Of a stretch of DNA of 64,000 nt, positions 1 to 9,900 are shown in pieces. A program made the position numbers and the translations under genes. The number at the start of each line of letters is the position of its first letter. The stretch's first letter is position 1. Below the pieces are notes generated by a model. The model did no database searches. It worked only from the letters and a program-made list of their open reading frames with translations, and had not been told where the DNA came from. The stretch is from NCBI RefSeq assembly GCF_947498825.1, contig NZ_CANMLV010000003.1:1-64000 (forward strand), written 5' to 3'. This DNA is from an uncultured Cedecea sp. (lineage in GTDB: Bacteria > Pseudomonadota > Gammaproteobacteria > Enterobacterales > Enterobacteriaceae).

Positions 1-76
1 CATCCGTAGCTCAGCTGGATAGAGTACTCGGCTACGAACCGAGCGGTCGGAGGTTCGAATCCTCCCGGATGCACCA
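1..76 (+). tRNA. argQ: tRNA-Arg (anticodon ACG), first base cut by window edge
   Basis: A complete cloverleaf apart from the first G, which lies just outside the window. The D-arm contains AGCTCAGCTGGATAGAG, the anticodon stem CTCGG/CCGAG encloses CTACGAA, the T-arm contains GGTTCGAATCC, and CCA is encoded at 74-76. The ACG anticodon reads CGU/CGC/CGA arginine codons after A34-to-inosine editing. In E. coli the argQ tRNA gene precedes yqaB in the same way, which supports the assignment. Confidence 0.97.
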
Positions 77-318
77 TTTTTAATCATCAATATATAACCT
101 CAAGTTCCACATCCTCTCTGTTTTAAACCTCCAATTAAACGCTAATTTTCATTAATGCCGCTTAGTCGTGTTTATGACCCGTATCATCTGTATCCTGTCT
201 GGCTCTGTTTCTCTTATTCTCCCTTTCGATGATGAGGGATCCTCTCGTTACAATAAGCGACAATATTAACCATTTACGCTAAAGTAGCACCCCGGCATTT
301 TATAATGTGAGAGATGAG

Positions 319-885
319 ATGTACGAACGCTACGATGGATTAATCTTCGATATGGACGGCACCCTTCTGGACACTGAGCCGACGCACCGTAAAGCTTGGC
401 GTATCGTGCTTGAAGGTTATGGTATGGATTACGATGAAGAGTCTATGATAGCGCTGAATGGTTCGCCAACCTGGCGTATTGCTCAGGCAATTATTGACCG
501 TCATGATAGCGTTCTTGATGCACATCACTTGGCTGCCGAAAAAAACAAAATACTATGCAGTATCTTACTGGATTCTGTTCAACCCTTGCCGTTGATTAAT
601 GTGGTTAAAGAGTGGTATGGCCGCCGGCCGATGGCAATCGATACGGGAAGCGAAAGCCGTCTTGCTTTAGCCCTGCTTGAAAAGCTGGACTTACGAAAGT
701 ACTTTGTCGCAGTGGTTACAGCTGATGATGTAGAACATCATAAACCTGCACCGGATACTTTCCTACGTTGTGCTGAACTGATGGGTATTGCGCCTGAGAA
801 ATGCCTGGTATTTGAAGATGCGGATTTTGGTATTCAGGCTGCACATCGGGCGGGTATGGATGCTGTAGACGTGCGTGTACTGTGA
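319..885 (+). CDS. yqaB: Fructose-1-phosphatase / HAD-family phosphatase YqaB
   Basis: HAD-superfamily hydrolase of 188 residues, the length of E. coli YqaB, which dephosphorylates fructose-1-phosphate and related sugar phosphates in the cytoplasm. HAD motif I is FDMDGT with its two catalytic aspartates near residue 11. Motif III is HHKPAPDTF, and motif IV is FEDADFGIQAA near the C terminus. An upstream in-frame ATG at 307 is possible, but the ATG at 319 matches the family start (MYERY) and follows a GAGAG-like ribosome site. The gene overlaps yqaA by 4 bp, so the two are probably co-transcribed. Confidence 0.95.
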   Translation: MYERYDGLIFDMDGTLLDTEPTHRKAWRIVLEGYGMDYDEESMIALNGSPTWRIAQAIIDRHDSVLDAHHLAAEKNKILCSILLDSVQPLPLINVVKEWYGRRPMAIDTGSESRLALALLEKLDLRKYFVAVVTADDVEHHKPAPDTFLRCAELMGIAPEKCLVFEDADFGIQAAHRAGMDAVDVRVL

Positions 886-1310
886 CAGAGATACTGTCAT
901 TTGCTTCTCTCTTCACCAGTAGCTTCCTGAGTGCCACATTGCTTCCGGGAAGTTCTGAAGCCGTGCTGGTCGCATTATTGGTTGCAGGTGCAGGGCCGGT
1001 ATGGGCACTTGTTTTAATAGCAACAATAGGTAATAGCCTTGGTGGTATGACTAACGTTATGCTGGGGCGCTTTTTTCCTGAGCGTATCCAGTCACGCTGG
1101 CAGGGAAAAGTGAAAGATTGGTTGGTTCGCTTTGGCCCGGCAACGCTCTTGTTGAGCTGGGTGCCATTAATAGGCGATCTACTGTGCCTGCTGGCTGGGT
1201 GGTTACGTTTTAGCATGGGACCGGTAGTATTTTTCTTGTGCCTGGGTAAAGCGCTGCGTTATATCATCGTAGCGGCAGCAACCTTACAAGGGATGGCTTG
1301 GTGGCAATAG
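882..1310 (+). CDS. yqaA: Inner membrane protein YqaA (SNARE-associated/DedA-like)
   Basis: 142 residues, the same length as E. coli YqaA. The start is GTG, overlapping the yqaB stop (GTGA). Hydrophobic segments lie at about residues 10-30, 38-55, 85-105 and 112-135. A glycine/arginine-containing loop (SLGGMTNVMLGRFFP) is typical of the YqaA branch of the DedA/SNARE-associated superfamily. These are small integral membrane proteins whose exact substrate is not established; the better known DedA members act in membrane lipid and proton-motive-force homeostasis. Position between yqaB and gshA is as in E. coli. Confidence 0.93.
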   Translation: MTEILSFASLFTSSFLSATLLPGSSEAVLVALLVAGAGPVWALVLIATIGNSLGGMTNVMLGRFFPERIQSRWQGKVKDWLVRFGPATLLLSWVPLIGDLLCLLAGWLRFSMGPVVFFLCLGKALRYIIVAAATLQGMAWWQ

Positions 1311-1326
1311 TGGCGTGGTATCTACA

Positions 1327-1453
1327 TTTATCCGTCATACTTTAAGTTGCCTGGGTATTGTCAGCGATCGGAACGCCGAATCACATAGTCAATCTATGTA
1401 CATCGACGGACTGAGCTTGGCGCCCACAGGCAGTTTGAATTATTTTGGGTATA
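1327..1453. repeat. ERIC-like palindromic repeat (full length)
   Basis: About 127 bp with inverted ends: a TATCCGTCATACTTTAAGTTGC-type left arm and a GCAGTTTGAATTATTTTGGGTATA-type right arm. The core is GAATCACATAG...CTATG. The same element recurs at 19893, 24926, 32129, 37872 and 54215, and in shortened form elsewhere in the window. Size, terminal arms and core layout match enterobacterial ERIC (IRU) elements. It sits between yqaA and gshA. Confidence 0.88.
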
Positions 1454-1507
1454 TAATCGGCAAATAATTATGCTTATTACAATAAATTCAACAGGCGGGA
1501 GGTCAAT

Positions 1508-3064
1508 TTGATCCCGGACGTATCACAGGCGCTAGCCTGGCTGGAAAAAAATCCTGAGGCAGTGACAGGTATTGGTCGTGGCCTGGAGCGCGAAACTCTT
1601 CGTGTAACGCCCGCAGGGAAATTAGCAACAACCGGGCATCCAGAAACTCTGGGCTCAGCATTGTCGCATAAGTGGATTACCACTGACTTCGCAGAAGCTC
1701 TCCTGGAATTTATTACTCCGGTCGATAACAATATTGAGCATATGCTGGCGTTCCTGCGCGATATTCATCGCTATACGGCACGTGAGCTAGGTGATGAACG
1801 TATGTGGCCGCTCAGTATGCCCTGTTTCATTGGAGACGGGCAGAACATAGAGCTGGCCCAATATGGCAGTTCTAATATTGGGCGTTTTAAAACACTCTAC
1901 CGTGAAGGACTAAAAAACCGTTACGGCGCGTTAATGCAGACTATCTCTGGCGTGCACTATAACTTCTCACTCCCCTTGTCGTTCTGGCAGGCTAAATGTG
2001 GTGTTGAAGATATCCAGAGCGGCAAAGAGGCCATCTCTGATGGCTATTTCCGTTTGATCCGCAACTATTACCGCTTTGGCTGGGTTATTCCTTATCTCTT
2101 CGGAGCATCGCCAGCAATCTGCTCTTCTTTCTTACAAGGTAAACCAAGTTCGCTGCCGTTTGAAAAAACGCCCGGAGGCATGTATTACCTGCCTTATGCG
2201 ACATCATTGCGCCTGAGCGATCTTGGCTACACCAATAAATCACAAAGTGCATTGGGTATTACTTTTAATGACCTTGAGACCTATGTCAAAGGTTTGAAAG
2301 CCGCGATTCATACGCCTTCTGAAGATTATGCCAAAGTGGGCTTAATGAAAGATGGCAAGCATCTACAAATCAATACCAATGTACTGCAGATTGAAAATGA
2401 GCTGTACGCCCCTGTCCGCCCTAAACGTGTTACGCGTGACGGTGAGTCGCCGTCTGACGCGTTATTACGTGGCGGTATTGAGTATATCGAAGTACGTTCG
2501 CTGGATATCAACCCGTTCTCGGCAATAGGGGTTGATGAGAAGCAAATTCGTTTCCTTGATTTATTTATGATCTGGTGTGCTCTGGCAGATGCGCCTTCGA
2601 TGAGCAGCGAAGAGCTACTTTGTACGCGTGTTAACTGGAATCGCGTGATCCTTGAAGGACGTAAACCTGGACTGACTCTGGGTATCGGCTGTGAAACAGC
2701 TCAGCATCCACTTTCCGAAGTAGGGCATGGACTGTTTGCTGACCTGACCCGTGTTGCTGAAGTGCTTGATGGCATTGCCGGAAACCAGGATTACCAGCAG
2801 GTTTGTGCCGAACTGGTTAACTGTTTTGATGACCCGTCACAAACCTATTCTGCTCGTATACTACAATCTATGATTGAAAAGGGAATCGATGGCACAGGTT
2901 TGGAGCTGTCTGCACAGTATCGGCAGGAGCTGATTTCAGAGCCGTTAGAAATACTGACGATTGAGCAGTTACAGAATGAGCGTGATGCGTCTTGGCTTCG
3001 TCAGCAGTCTATTGAGGCCAGTGATTCTGAACCATTTGAACGCTGGCTGGAAAAAAACAGCTGA
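1508..3064 (+). CDS. gshA: Glutamate-cysteine ligase GshA
   Basis: ATP-dependent ligation of L-glutamate and L-cysteine to gamma-glutamylcysteine, the first and limiting step of cytoplasmic glutathione synthesis. At 518 residues it matches the gammaproteobacterial class I enzyme. Visible signatures are ERETLRV near the N terminus, [26 protein letters not shown] and [11 protein letters not shown] in the active-site region. The start is TTG, as in E. coli gshA, supported by a GGGAGGTCAA ribosome site directly upstream. Followed by the divergent micA sRNA and then luxS. Confidence 0.98.
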   Translation: MIPDVSQALAWLEKNPEAVTGIGRGLERETLRVTPAGKLATTGHPETLGSALSHKWITTDFAEALLEFITPVDNNIEHMLAFLRDIHRYTARELGDERMWPLSMPCFIGDGQNIELAQYGSSNIGRFKTLYREGLKNRYGALMQTISGVHYNFSLPLSFWQAKCGVEDIQSGKEAISDGYFRLIRNYYRFGWVIPYLFGASPAICSSFLQGKPSSLPFEKTPGGMYYLPYATSLRLSDLGYTNKSQSALGITFNDLETYVKGLKAAIHTPSEDYAKVGLMKDGKHLQINTNVLQIENELYAPVRPKRVTRDGESPSDALLRGGIEYIEVRSLDINPFSAIGVDEKQIRFLDLFMIWCALADAPSMSSEELLCTRVNWNRVILEGRKPGLTLGIGCETAQHPLSEVGHGLFADLTRVAEVLDGIAGNQDYQQVCAELVNCFDDPSQTYSARILQSMIEKGIDGTGLELSAQYRQELISEPLEILTIEQLQNERDASWLRQQSIEASDSEPFERWLEKNS

Positions 3065-3072
3065 CAGATAAA

Positions 3073-3145
3073 GAAAAGGCCACATACTTGTGGCCAAAAA
3101 TTCATCGCTGAATCCAGTGATGATGATAATAAATGCGCGTCTTTC
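3073..3145 (-). ncRNA. micA: MicA small regulatory RNA
   Basis: On the minus strand between gshA and luxS, the sequence starts GAAAGACGCGCATTTATTAT and ends with a rho-independent terminator (GGCCAC-AAGTAT-GTGGCC followed by TTTTC). This is the E. coli MicA location, orientation, 5-prime seed and terminator architecture. MicA is an Hfq-dependent sigma-E regulon sRNA that represses translation of outer-membrane proteins such as OmpA by base pairing through its conserved 5-prime end. The size of about 73 nt agrees with the known 72 nt RNA. Confidence 0.93.
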
Positions 3146-3151
3146 ATGTAT

Positions 3152-3178
3152 TAAGATGCATACTGGAAAGAATAGTTC
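3152..3178 (-). promoter_or_regulatory. Sigma-E promoter of micA
   Basis: On the minus strand, GAACTA (3173-3178) and TCTTA (3152-3156) are separated by exactly 16 bp, closely matching the sigma-E consensus GAACTT-N16-TCTGA. The inferred start is the G at 3145, six bases past the -10 element. Confidence 0.85.
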
Positions 3179-3217
3179 ATTTATTTTAAAAAAAAATCAC
3201 TTATTGGAGGTAATGAG

Positions 3218-3733
3218 ATGCCATTGTTGGATAGCTTCACTGTAGATCATACACGTATGGATGCTCCGGCTGTTCGTGTAGCGAAAACGATGCATACGCC
3301 TCACGGCGATACCATTACTGTATTTGACCTGCGTTTCTGCATTCCAAATAAAGAAGTGATGCCAGAAAAAGGTATCCATACTCTGGAACATCTGTTCGCT
3401 GGTTTTATGCGTGACCATCTCAACGGTAATGGTGTTGAGATTATCGATATCTCGCCAATGGGATGCCGTACTGGTTTCTATATGAGTCTGATTGGCGTAC
3501 CAGAAGAGCAACGTGTTGCTGATGCCTGGCTGGCAGCCATGGAAGATGTGCTGAAAGTGAAAGAGCAGAAACAGATCCCTGAGCTGAACGTCTATCAGTG
3601 CGGAACCTGGCATATGCACTCTCTGGAAGAAGCGCAGGCTATCGCCCGTCACATTATTGAACATGGTGTTGGCGTTAACAGCAACGAAGCGCTGGCTTTG
3701 CCAAAAGAGACGTTGAAAGAACTGCATATCTAG
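3218..3733 (+). CDS. luxS: S-ribosylhomocysteine lyase LuxS
   Basis: Cleaves S-ribosylhomocysteine to homocysteine and DPD, the precursor of autoinducer-2, in the activated methyl cycle. It is 171 residues, identical in length to the E. coli enzyme. The zinc-binding HTLEH motif lies near residues 54-58 and the third metal ligand cysteine in the YQCGTWH segment near residue 128. A strong TTGGAGG ribosome site precedes the ATG. Between gshA and luxS lies divergent micA, as in E. coli, and a terminator follows directly. Confidence 0.98.
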   Translation: MPLLDSFTVDHTRMDAPAVRVAKTMHTPHGDTITVFDLRFCIPNKEVMPEKGIHTLEHLFAGFMRDHLNGNGVEIIDISPMGCRTGFYMSLIGVPEEQRVADAWLAAMEDVLKVKEQKQIPELNVYQCGTWHMHSLEEAQAIARHIIEHGVGVNSNEALALPKETLKELHI

Positions 3734-3763
3734 TACAGTTCTGCTGACTCCCTGTACATTAAG

Positions 3764-3802
3764 AAGCCTGTTGCAATTTATGCAACAGGCTTTTTTTTTT
3801 TT
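3764..3802 (+). terminator. Rho-independent terminator of luxS
   Basis: AGCCTGTTGCA-ATTTA-TGCAACAGGCT hairpin with an 11-bp perfect stem followed by a run of at least ten T. It ends luxS transcription and, on the other strand, faces the convergent acetyltransferase gene. Confidence 0.95.
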
Positions 3803-3853
3803 GCCTGCGGCATGGCTCCGTATCTGGCATGCCGTGGGTTATTCGCTGACTGA

Positions 3854-4402
3854 TTAAATGGATTTTTCAAGCCACCCCGTTCTGGTTATTTTATATAACC
3901 GATGCTTAGCCAGAACATGAGAGACAGCCAAGGCAGGATGCATAAAAGACGGCTGCTTTACCATACCCAGGCGTTTCATCAACCCTTCTGACGGTGTATT
4001 CTGAACCGCGGTAAACGCAACGATCTCATCAAGATATAGCTGATTAAAGGCAAAATTCAGTGCGCAGGTTGCGGCTTCCAGAGCAATTCCCTGGTGCCAG
4101 AAGTTTTTTGCCAGGCGCCAGCCAATTTCTGTACAGGGTGAAAAAGCGAAGCGCTCAGCCTGATGCAGTAAACCGACAGTTCCGACAAATTCTCCCGTTG
4201 TTTTTAACTCTACTGCCCAAAATCCCCATCCTTTGTTAGCCTCAATAATATTCTTAAAGCGGTTCGCCAGATTATCACTTTCTTCACGGCTTAATGGGGC
4301 CGGAAAATAGCGCATTACGTCAGGGTCAGCATTCAGTTCGGCGAACGGTTCTAAATCACTTGCCTGCCATTGCCTGAGGATCAAACGCGCTGTCTCTATC
4401 AT
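3854..4402 (-). CDS. GNAT-family N-acetyltransferase (RimJ/RimL-like)
   Basis: 182 residues with the N-terminal signature ETARLILRQW of the RimJ/RimL acetyltransferase branch, a central IGWRLAKNFWHQGIALEAA acetyl-CoA binding segment (R-x-x-x-x-W-x-x-G-x-A) near residues 92-110, and NTPSEGLMKRLGM near the C terminus. Such enzymes transfer an acetyl group from acetyl-CoA to a protein N terminus or a small amine; the substrate cannot be told from sequence. It lies at the luxS-proximal border of the CDI island, convergent with luxS, and has no E. coli counterpart at this position. Confidence 0.85.
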   Translation of the reverse strand: MIETARLILRQWQASDLEPFAELNADPDVMRYFPAPLSREESDNLANRFKNIIEANKGWGFWAVELKTTGEFVGTVGLLHQAERFAFSPCTEIGWRLAKNFWHQGIALEAATCALNFAFNQLYLDEIVAFTAVQNTPSEGLMKRLGMVKQPSFMHPALAVSHVLAKHRLYKITRTGWLEKSI

Positions 4403-4514
4403 ATTTATAATCTCGTGAGTGGTTTCAGATCTTGAATGTATCGATGACGACTCTCAGTACGGATGATACATTATGATGAGGACAATAAAGGCACGAAACC
4501 TCCAGGCTAAGGCT

Positions 4515-4790
4515 TTAGTGCTCTAAGAGCCCGGTAAGCCGGCCTCGTTTTGAACCATCTGCGACAAGCTCTTCAGGAACATAGCTTAATCCCAGGCCTG
4601 GTCTGGCGGCTTCTGCCCCATATAACTATCAGAGAAGAGCCATCGTCCTTCAGGTGTATGGGTTACTTTTTTACCGTCTTGATTGAATTCCCAGAAATAG
4701 ATACGTCCGTCACCAAACACACCCTTTTTAATGAATGGTATATTTCCTCACATTTCTGTGCCAGGAATAGTGGTATAAATATTCAGAATA
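4515..4790 (-). pseudogene. LysR-family regulator remnant (C-terminal ligand-binding part)
   Basis: Read on the minus strand, one frame gives GRIYFWEFNQDGKKVTHTPE followed by GRWLFSDSY, the conserved end of a LysR substrate-binding domain (typically IYRWEFERDG...PEG-L-NDS). A frameshift then moves the match to a second frame coding GLGLSYVPEELVADG and a stop at 4515-4517, again typical of the family. The DNA-binding half is missing. It is a decayed fragment left at the edge of the CDI island; an 84-codon open frame on the plus strand here is a shadow of it. Confidence 0.8.
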
Positions 4791-5195
4791 ATCATGTCAG
4801 ATAAAAGTATGCGAAATTTCTTATAATTAACGAAAATCGCGATTCACAGAGATATGATTCGTTAGTTTTTCAAAAATCATTAGAACCATTTCATTTTTAC
4901 TGGATGAGAAAAGCTGATAACATTTTATTTAAAATAAATATCCCTTTAAGATTCAATTCATTAATATAATCAACAAACATATTTCCCCTTGTATGAAAAG
5001 CATACCTTTTAGGATTTTTCCTTGGGTGCGATTTATGGCCGAAATAGAATGTTAACAAAAAATTTAGAATTGATAAGTAGGTTGATTTTAAAATAAAAAA
5101 CACTTAATAGTGACGCTGTGGTTAAGTATGTGTTTGAATTTATTTTTACTAGAACTACAATATATAAAGCCAAATTAATGTGAAAATGATGATAA
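4791..5195. other. AT-rich upstream region of cdiB
   Basis: About 400 bp of strongly AT-rich DNA with no coding signature, carrying many A/T tracts. It probably holds the cdiBAI promoter. AT-rich upstream DNA of this kind is commonly bound by H-NS in enterobacteria; that is inference, and no specific operator is visible. Confidence 0.5.
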
Positions 5196-6920
5196 ATGAA
5201 GATGGATTTTAACAAGTGGCGCCAGGGAAATGAATTTCTGACTCTATATAAAATAGGATTAATAGCCTTATTTACCTCACCTGCGGCATTAGCAGAAGTC
5301 AGCGGTGATAAAATTTTCCAGCGACAAGCACAGCAGCAAGATGTTTTACAGCAGCGGTTTGAAGCCAGTGCACCTGATATTCGCTTACAGGCTCCCGACA
5401 GCCAGTCGGCGGCAACGCATTTTCCCCAGGAATCAGTCTGTTTTGATATCTCGCGCGTTGAAATAAATGGCACAGAGGCATTTCCGCACTGGGTTCCCTT
5501 CCAGCGTCTTGCCAGCATTGCTGTCGGGCAGTGCCTGGGAGTGAAAGGCATTAACCAGTTGATTTCACTGCTGCAGAACCGACTGGTTTCGCATGGCTGG
5601 ATAACGTCTCGTGTACTGGTGCCAGAGCAAGATTTATCTTCTGGCACACTTCAGTTAACCGTATACCCAGGCGTGATTCGGCAGGTTCGTTATCGCGATG
5701 ATGCTAATACAGGCGCAACGCTATATAGCGCCATGCCAGCTCATTCCGGTAATTTATTGGACTTACGTGATATTGAACAGGGACTCGAAAACCTACAGCG
5801 TATACCGACCGTACAAGCTTCAATGGATATTGAGCCAGGTGACGCACCAGGAGAGAGTGATATTGTTATTACACGCCAACAAACTAAACCTTGGCGTATC
5901 AATGCTTGGGTCGATAATACCGGTACTGATGACACAGGAAAATCACAGGCGGGATTGATGCTTGCATGGGATAATCCTACAACGCTCAGCGACTTATTGT
6001 ATGTCACCGTCAGTCAAGATCTCTTGTTTTCTAAAAATAAAGGTTCAACGAATTATAGCGGGCACTATTCGGTTCCATTTGGCTATTGGCAATTATCTTT
6101 TACCGGTAGTGATTATGAATATAAACAGACTGTTGCCGGACTCAACAACGATATTGAATACACCGGTAAGAGTCGTAACTTAAGCACCCAGTTAAGCCGT
6201 CTATTGTTTCGTAATAATGTGGCAAAAACGACGCTGAGCTATGGCGTGAATATCAAAGAAACCCGTAATTATGTCAATAATACTGAGATTGAAAACCAAA
6301 AACGCCGGACCAGCAGCTGGAAGGTCGGGCTTGATCATCGCCAGTATTTAGACAGAGTCGTTTGGGACACGAACTTAAGCTATCAACGTGGAACACGCTG
6401 GTTTGGCGCTATGCCGGCATTTGAAGAATATCGCACGCCGGGCAGTGAAGATTACGCTACTGCTCTGGCAAAAATTGTCAATTTTTCCACCGCCCTCAAT
6501 ACGCCTTTTACACTGGGCGAACAGGCCTTTCAGTACCGCGTTGAGTATAACCGACAGCTCAGCAGTACTCCTTTGACTCCGCAGGATCAGTTTAGCCTTG
6601 GAGGCCGCTGGACCGTGCGTGGGTTTGATGGCGAACGTACATTAAGTTCTGACAGTGGCTGGACTGTGAAAAATACGCTGACCTGGCAAACCCCAATTCC
6701 ACAGCAATCTCTCTATCTTGGCGTAGATTATGGTCATGTTAGTGGCCATAACAAAAACTGGATGGTAGGCCAACATTTAGCGGGGGGAGCGATAGGCTTA
6801 CAGGGTGTGCTTCCCTGGCATATCAGCTATGACCTTTCTGTCGGCACCCCATTTTCCAAACCCGACGGGTTTAAAACCGACAATGCGACTTTTGCCTTCA
6901 GCCTGAATTGGGCTTACTGA
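5196..6920 (+). CDS. cdiB: CdiB/ShlB-type two-partner secretion outer membrane transporter
   Basis: 574-residue Omp85-superfamily TpsB protein that exports the CdiA exoprotein across the outer membrane. A hydrophobic N-terminal stretch ending SPAALA suggests a signal peptide cleaved near residue 32. Next come the alpha-helical plug and two POTRA domains (FDISRVEINGTEAFP and TLQLTVYPGVIRQVRY mark the repeats, about residues 85-225). A 16-strand barrel follows, with the signature QFSLGGRWTVRGFDGE near residue 465. The protein ends FAFSLNWAY, an aromatic C-terminal beta-signal. The stop is 19 bp before cdiA, so they form an operon in B-A-I order. The ribosome site is weak, and a start a few codons away cannot be excluded. 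Confidence 0.95.
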   Translation: MKMDFNKWRQGNEFLTLYKIGLIALFTSPAALAEVSGDKIFQRQAQQQDVLQQRFEASAPDIRLQAPDSQSAATHFPQESVCFDISRVEINGTEAFPHWVPFQRLASIAVGQCLGVKGINQLISLLQNRLVSHGWITSRVLVPEQDLSSGTLQLTVYPGVIRQVRYRDDANTGATLYSAMPAHSGNLLDLRDIEQGLENLQRIPTVQASMDIEPGDAPGESDIVITRQQTKPWRINAWVDNTGTDDTGKSQAGLMLAWDNPTTLSDLLYVTVSQDLLFSKNKGSTNYSGHYSVPFGYWQLSFTGSDYEYKQTVAGLNNDIEYTGKSRNLSTQLSRLLFRNNVAKTTLSYGVNIKETRNYVNNTEIENQKRRTSSWKVGLDHRQYLDRVVWDTNLSYQRGTRWFGAMPAFEEYRTPGSEDYATALAKIVNFSTALNTPFTLGEQAFQYRVEYNRQLSSTPLTPQDQFSLGGRWTVRGFDGERTLSSDSGWTVKNTLTWQTPIPQQSLYLGVDYGHVSGHNKNWMVGQHLAGGAIGLQGVLPWHISYDLSVGTPFSKPDGFKTDNATFAFSLNWAY

Positions 6921-6939
6921 TATCCTTGAGGCGTTTATT

Positions 6940-9900
6940 ATGAATAAGCACTGTTACCGTATTATTTTCAACCGCGCCCGCCAGATGCTAATGGTTGTTG
7001 CTGATATTGCGAAGTCCCGTGTTAAAACCTCGTCTGCGCAGCGAACCCAGAATAGTCACTCCGTGACGTTAAATGCGATATTAAAACCGCTTGCCTGGAG
7101 CCTTGCCCTGGCAAGTGGATCGGTTGTTCTGAATACACAGGCGGCGATTGTCGCTGATGGCCAGGCGCCAGGAAATCAACAGCCAACCATTATTGCCGGA
7201 GCCAATGGCACGCCTCAGGTTAATATCCAGACCCCCAACAACAACGGCGTTTCTCACAATAAATATCAGAATTTTGATGTCGATAAAAACGGCGCGATCC
7301 TCAATAACAGTGCCGTTAACACGCAGACACAGTTAGGTGGGCTTGTTACCGGTAATCCTTGGTTAGCTAAAGGCGAAGCCAATGTGATACTGAATGAAGT
7401 TAACAGCGCTAACCCGAGCAAGCTTAATGGTTTTGTTGAGGTCGCCGGGAAACGTGCTGATGTCATTATTGCTAACCCTGCGGGTATTACCTGTAGTGGC
7501 TGCGGTTTTATTAATGCAAATAAAACAACGCTGGCCGCAGCACAGGTCTTATTAGAGCAAGGTAAAATCGCCGGATTTGAGGTTAAAAACGGGCAGATTG
7601 CCGTTACAGGCAATGGGTTGAATGATGAAAAAAGTGACTATACCCAACTGATTGCCCGTGCGGTTAAAATTAATGCCAAACTCCATGCCAAAGATCTCAC
7701 AGTTACGACAGGAAAAAATCGTACTGATGCGAATGGCAAGGTTATCAGTACTGAGTCAGTAACCGACAGTGCAGAAGATTTTGCGATCGATGTTGCAAAC
7801 CTGGGTGGGATGTATGCCAATAAAATTCGCCTTGTTGGGACCGAAAAAGGGCTTGGGGTACGCAATGCGGGGCATATTGGCGCTACTGTAGGGAATATTT
7901 CGTTATCCGCTGACGGGAAAATCAGTAATACCGGCGTGATGAGTGCAAACCAGGATATCGCAATTAACAGCCAGCAGGCTATTGATAACCAGGGGACACT
8001 GCTGGCAAGTAAAAATATTCAGTTAACTGCCAGAAATGACATTATAAATGCTAATAAAGGGCAGGTCATTGCGGGGCAGAATATACATCTTGATGCGGCT
8101 AAGATTCAGAGTGATCAGGCAACGTTACTTGCCGCTGGCCTTGACAGTAAAGGTCAACTAACCACTGCAGGATCCCTGACCGTACAAGGTAAAAATAAGG
8201 TTGCTTTACAAGGTGATATCATAGCGAAAGATTCGCTTACGGTGACAGGCAGTGAACTGAACCTATCCCATTCCAGCGCTCAGGCGAAAGATATCGCGTT
8301 AACTGCAACCACAGGTGATATCCGTACACAAAACACCCATTTAGTAGCAACTACTAACGCCAGACTGACTGCCCAAAAAAGAATCGATAATCAACAGGGC
8401 GAAATTGTTGCTGATACCTTAACTCTGTCAGCGCAGGAAGCGATAAATAATACCCAGGGACACCTTATCGCTAAGCGTGATTTCACGCTAAATAGCAAAA
8501 GCCTCAATAATAGCCAAGGCGTACTGGAAGGTCAGTCTCGGCTGAAAGTACAAACTGGTGAGCTTGATAATCGTCAAGGTATTATCAGCGGAAAAACGGT
8601 GGCTATTAATACCCAGGGCCATAAATTAATTAATCAGGCCACGGCAGATGGACAGGGGATTTTTGCACAGCAAGCGTTGGATCTGAATACTGGGGAACTG
8701 AGTAATTACCAGGGGAGGATACAGGGCAGCCGTATCACCCTTGATACTAACGCAAAGCAGGTGAATAACAGTGAAGGTGAAATTCTTGCCACAGAAACCC
8801 TTGGTATTGTTTCTGGTGAGCTTGATAACAAGAAAGGCCTTATTCAGGCGAAAAAACAGCTGACGATCAATACCCAAAACCAGGGGATTAATAACGATCA
8901 GACCACGCAGACTGGCGGGATACTGAGCGGCGCGGGGCTGTCGATCAGCAGCGGACAGTTGAGCAACCAGCAGGGGCTGATTCAGGGGACCCGCTCAACT
9001 ACGCTAACCACCAAACAACTGAATAACCAGCAAGGGCAAGTACTTTCTGGTGGTAATCTGACGATAAACACCCAGCAACAGGTTCTGTTTAACCAAAAAG
9101 GTACTCTTGCCAGTCATGGCGAACTAGGCCTGAACTCAGGCGATATCCATAATGCACAAGGAACGATACAGGGCCAGGCGGGTATTTATCTTCGCGGTCA
9201 CCAGATTGATAACCAGTCCGGGATCCTCCTGAGTCAGGCAGATCTTCATATTGAAGGAACCTCGCTGAATAATACTCAGGGGATTGCTCAGTCACAGACA
9301 AACACCGACCTGATTGTTCAAAATCATCTCAATAATACCCAGGGCAAAATTCTGTCGGGTAACAGCCTCAATATTCAGGCCGAATCAGCTGATAACCATC
9401 AGGGAACGTTGCAAGGATTAGGGGACGTTACGCTAACCCTGGAAAATTATTTCGCGAATACTCAGGGCTGGGTTAAAGCAAATAAAACCCTCACCATAAC
9501 CAGCCAAAAAATCGACAATAATGAAACCGCCCAGGCCAGAATGGGTATCGAAGGGCAAAATATATTACTAACAGCAAAAGAACTTAGTAATCAGCAAGGC
9601 GCAGTCCGTTCAGGGCAGAAGATAAACGCGAACATTAGCCAGTTGCTAAATAATATTCAGGGAATGTTATCTGCGGGTAGCCAGCTAAATGTGAGCGATG
9701 ATGTCAAAGGTGAGCAATTAAATCTGGCGAATGACCAGGGCGTGATGGTCAGTAACGGTTCGGCTGAGATAGCAGTGAATCAATTAACCGGTAACGGTAA
9801 ATTACTTGCACAAAAAGACTTATCGCTATCAGTGAATCAAGCCTTTACCCATACTGGCCGTATCCAGGCGGGTGAGCGGCTGGCCGCCCATTTTCAGCAA

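Noticed and set aside
716-1216. 166-codon minus-strand open frame opposite yqaB/yqaA
   Set aside because: Fully antisense to two conserved genes in E. coli order, with no family features.
4550-4804. 84-codon plus-strand open frame upstream of cdiB
   Set aside because: It is the antisense of the decayed LysR fragment, whose minus-strand frames match a known family.
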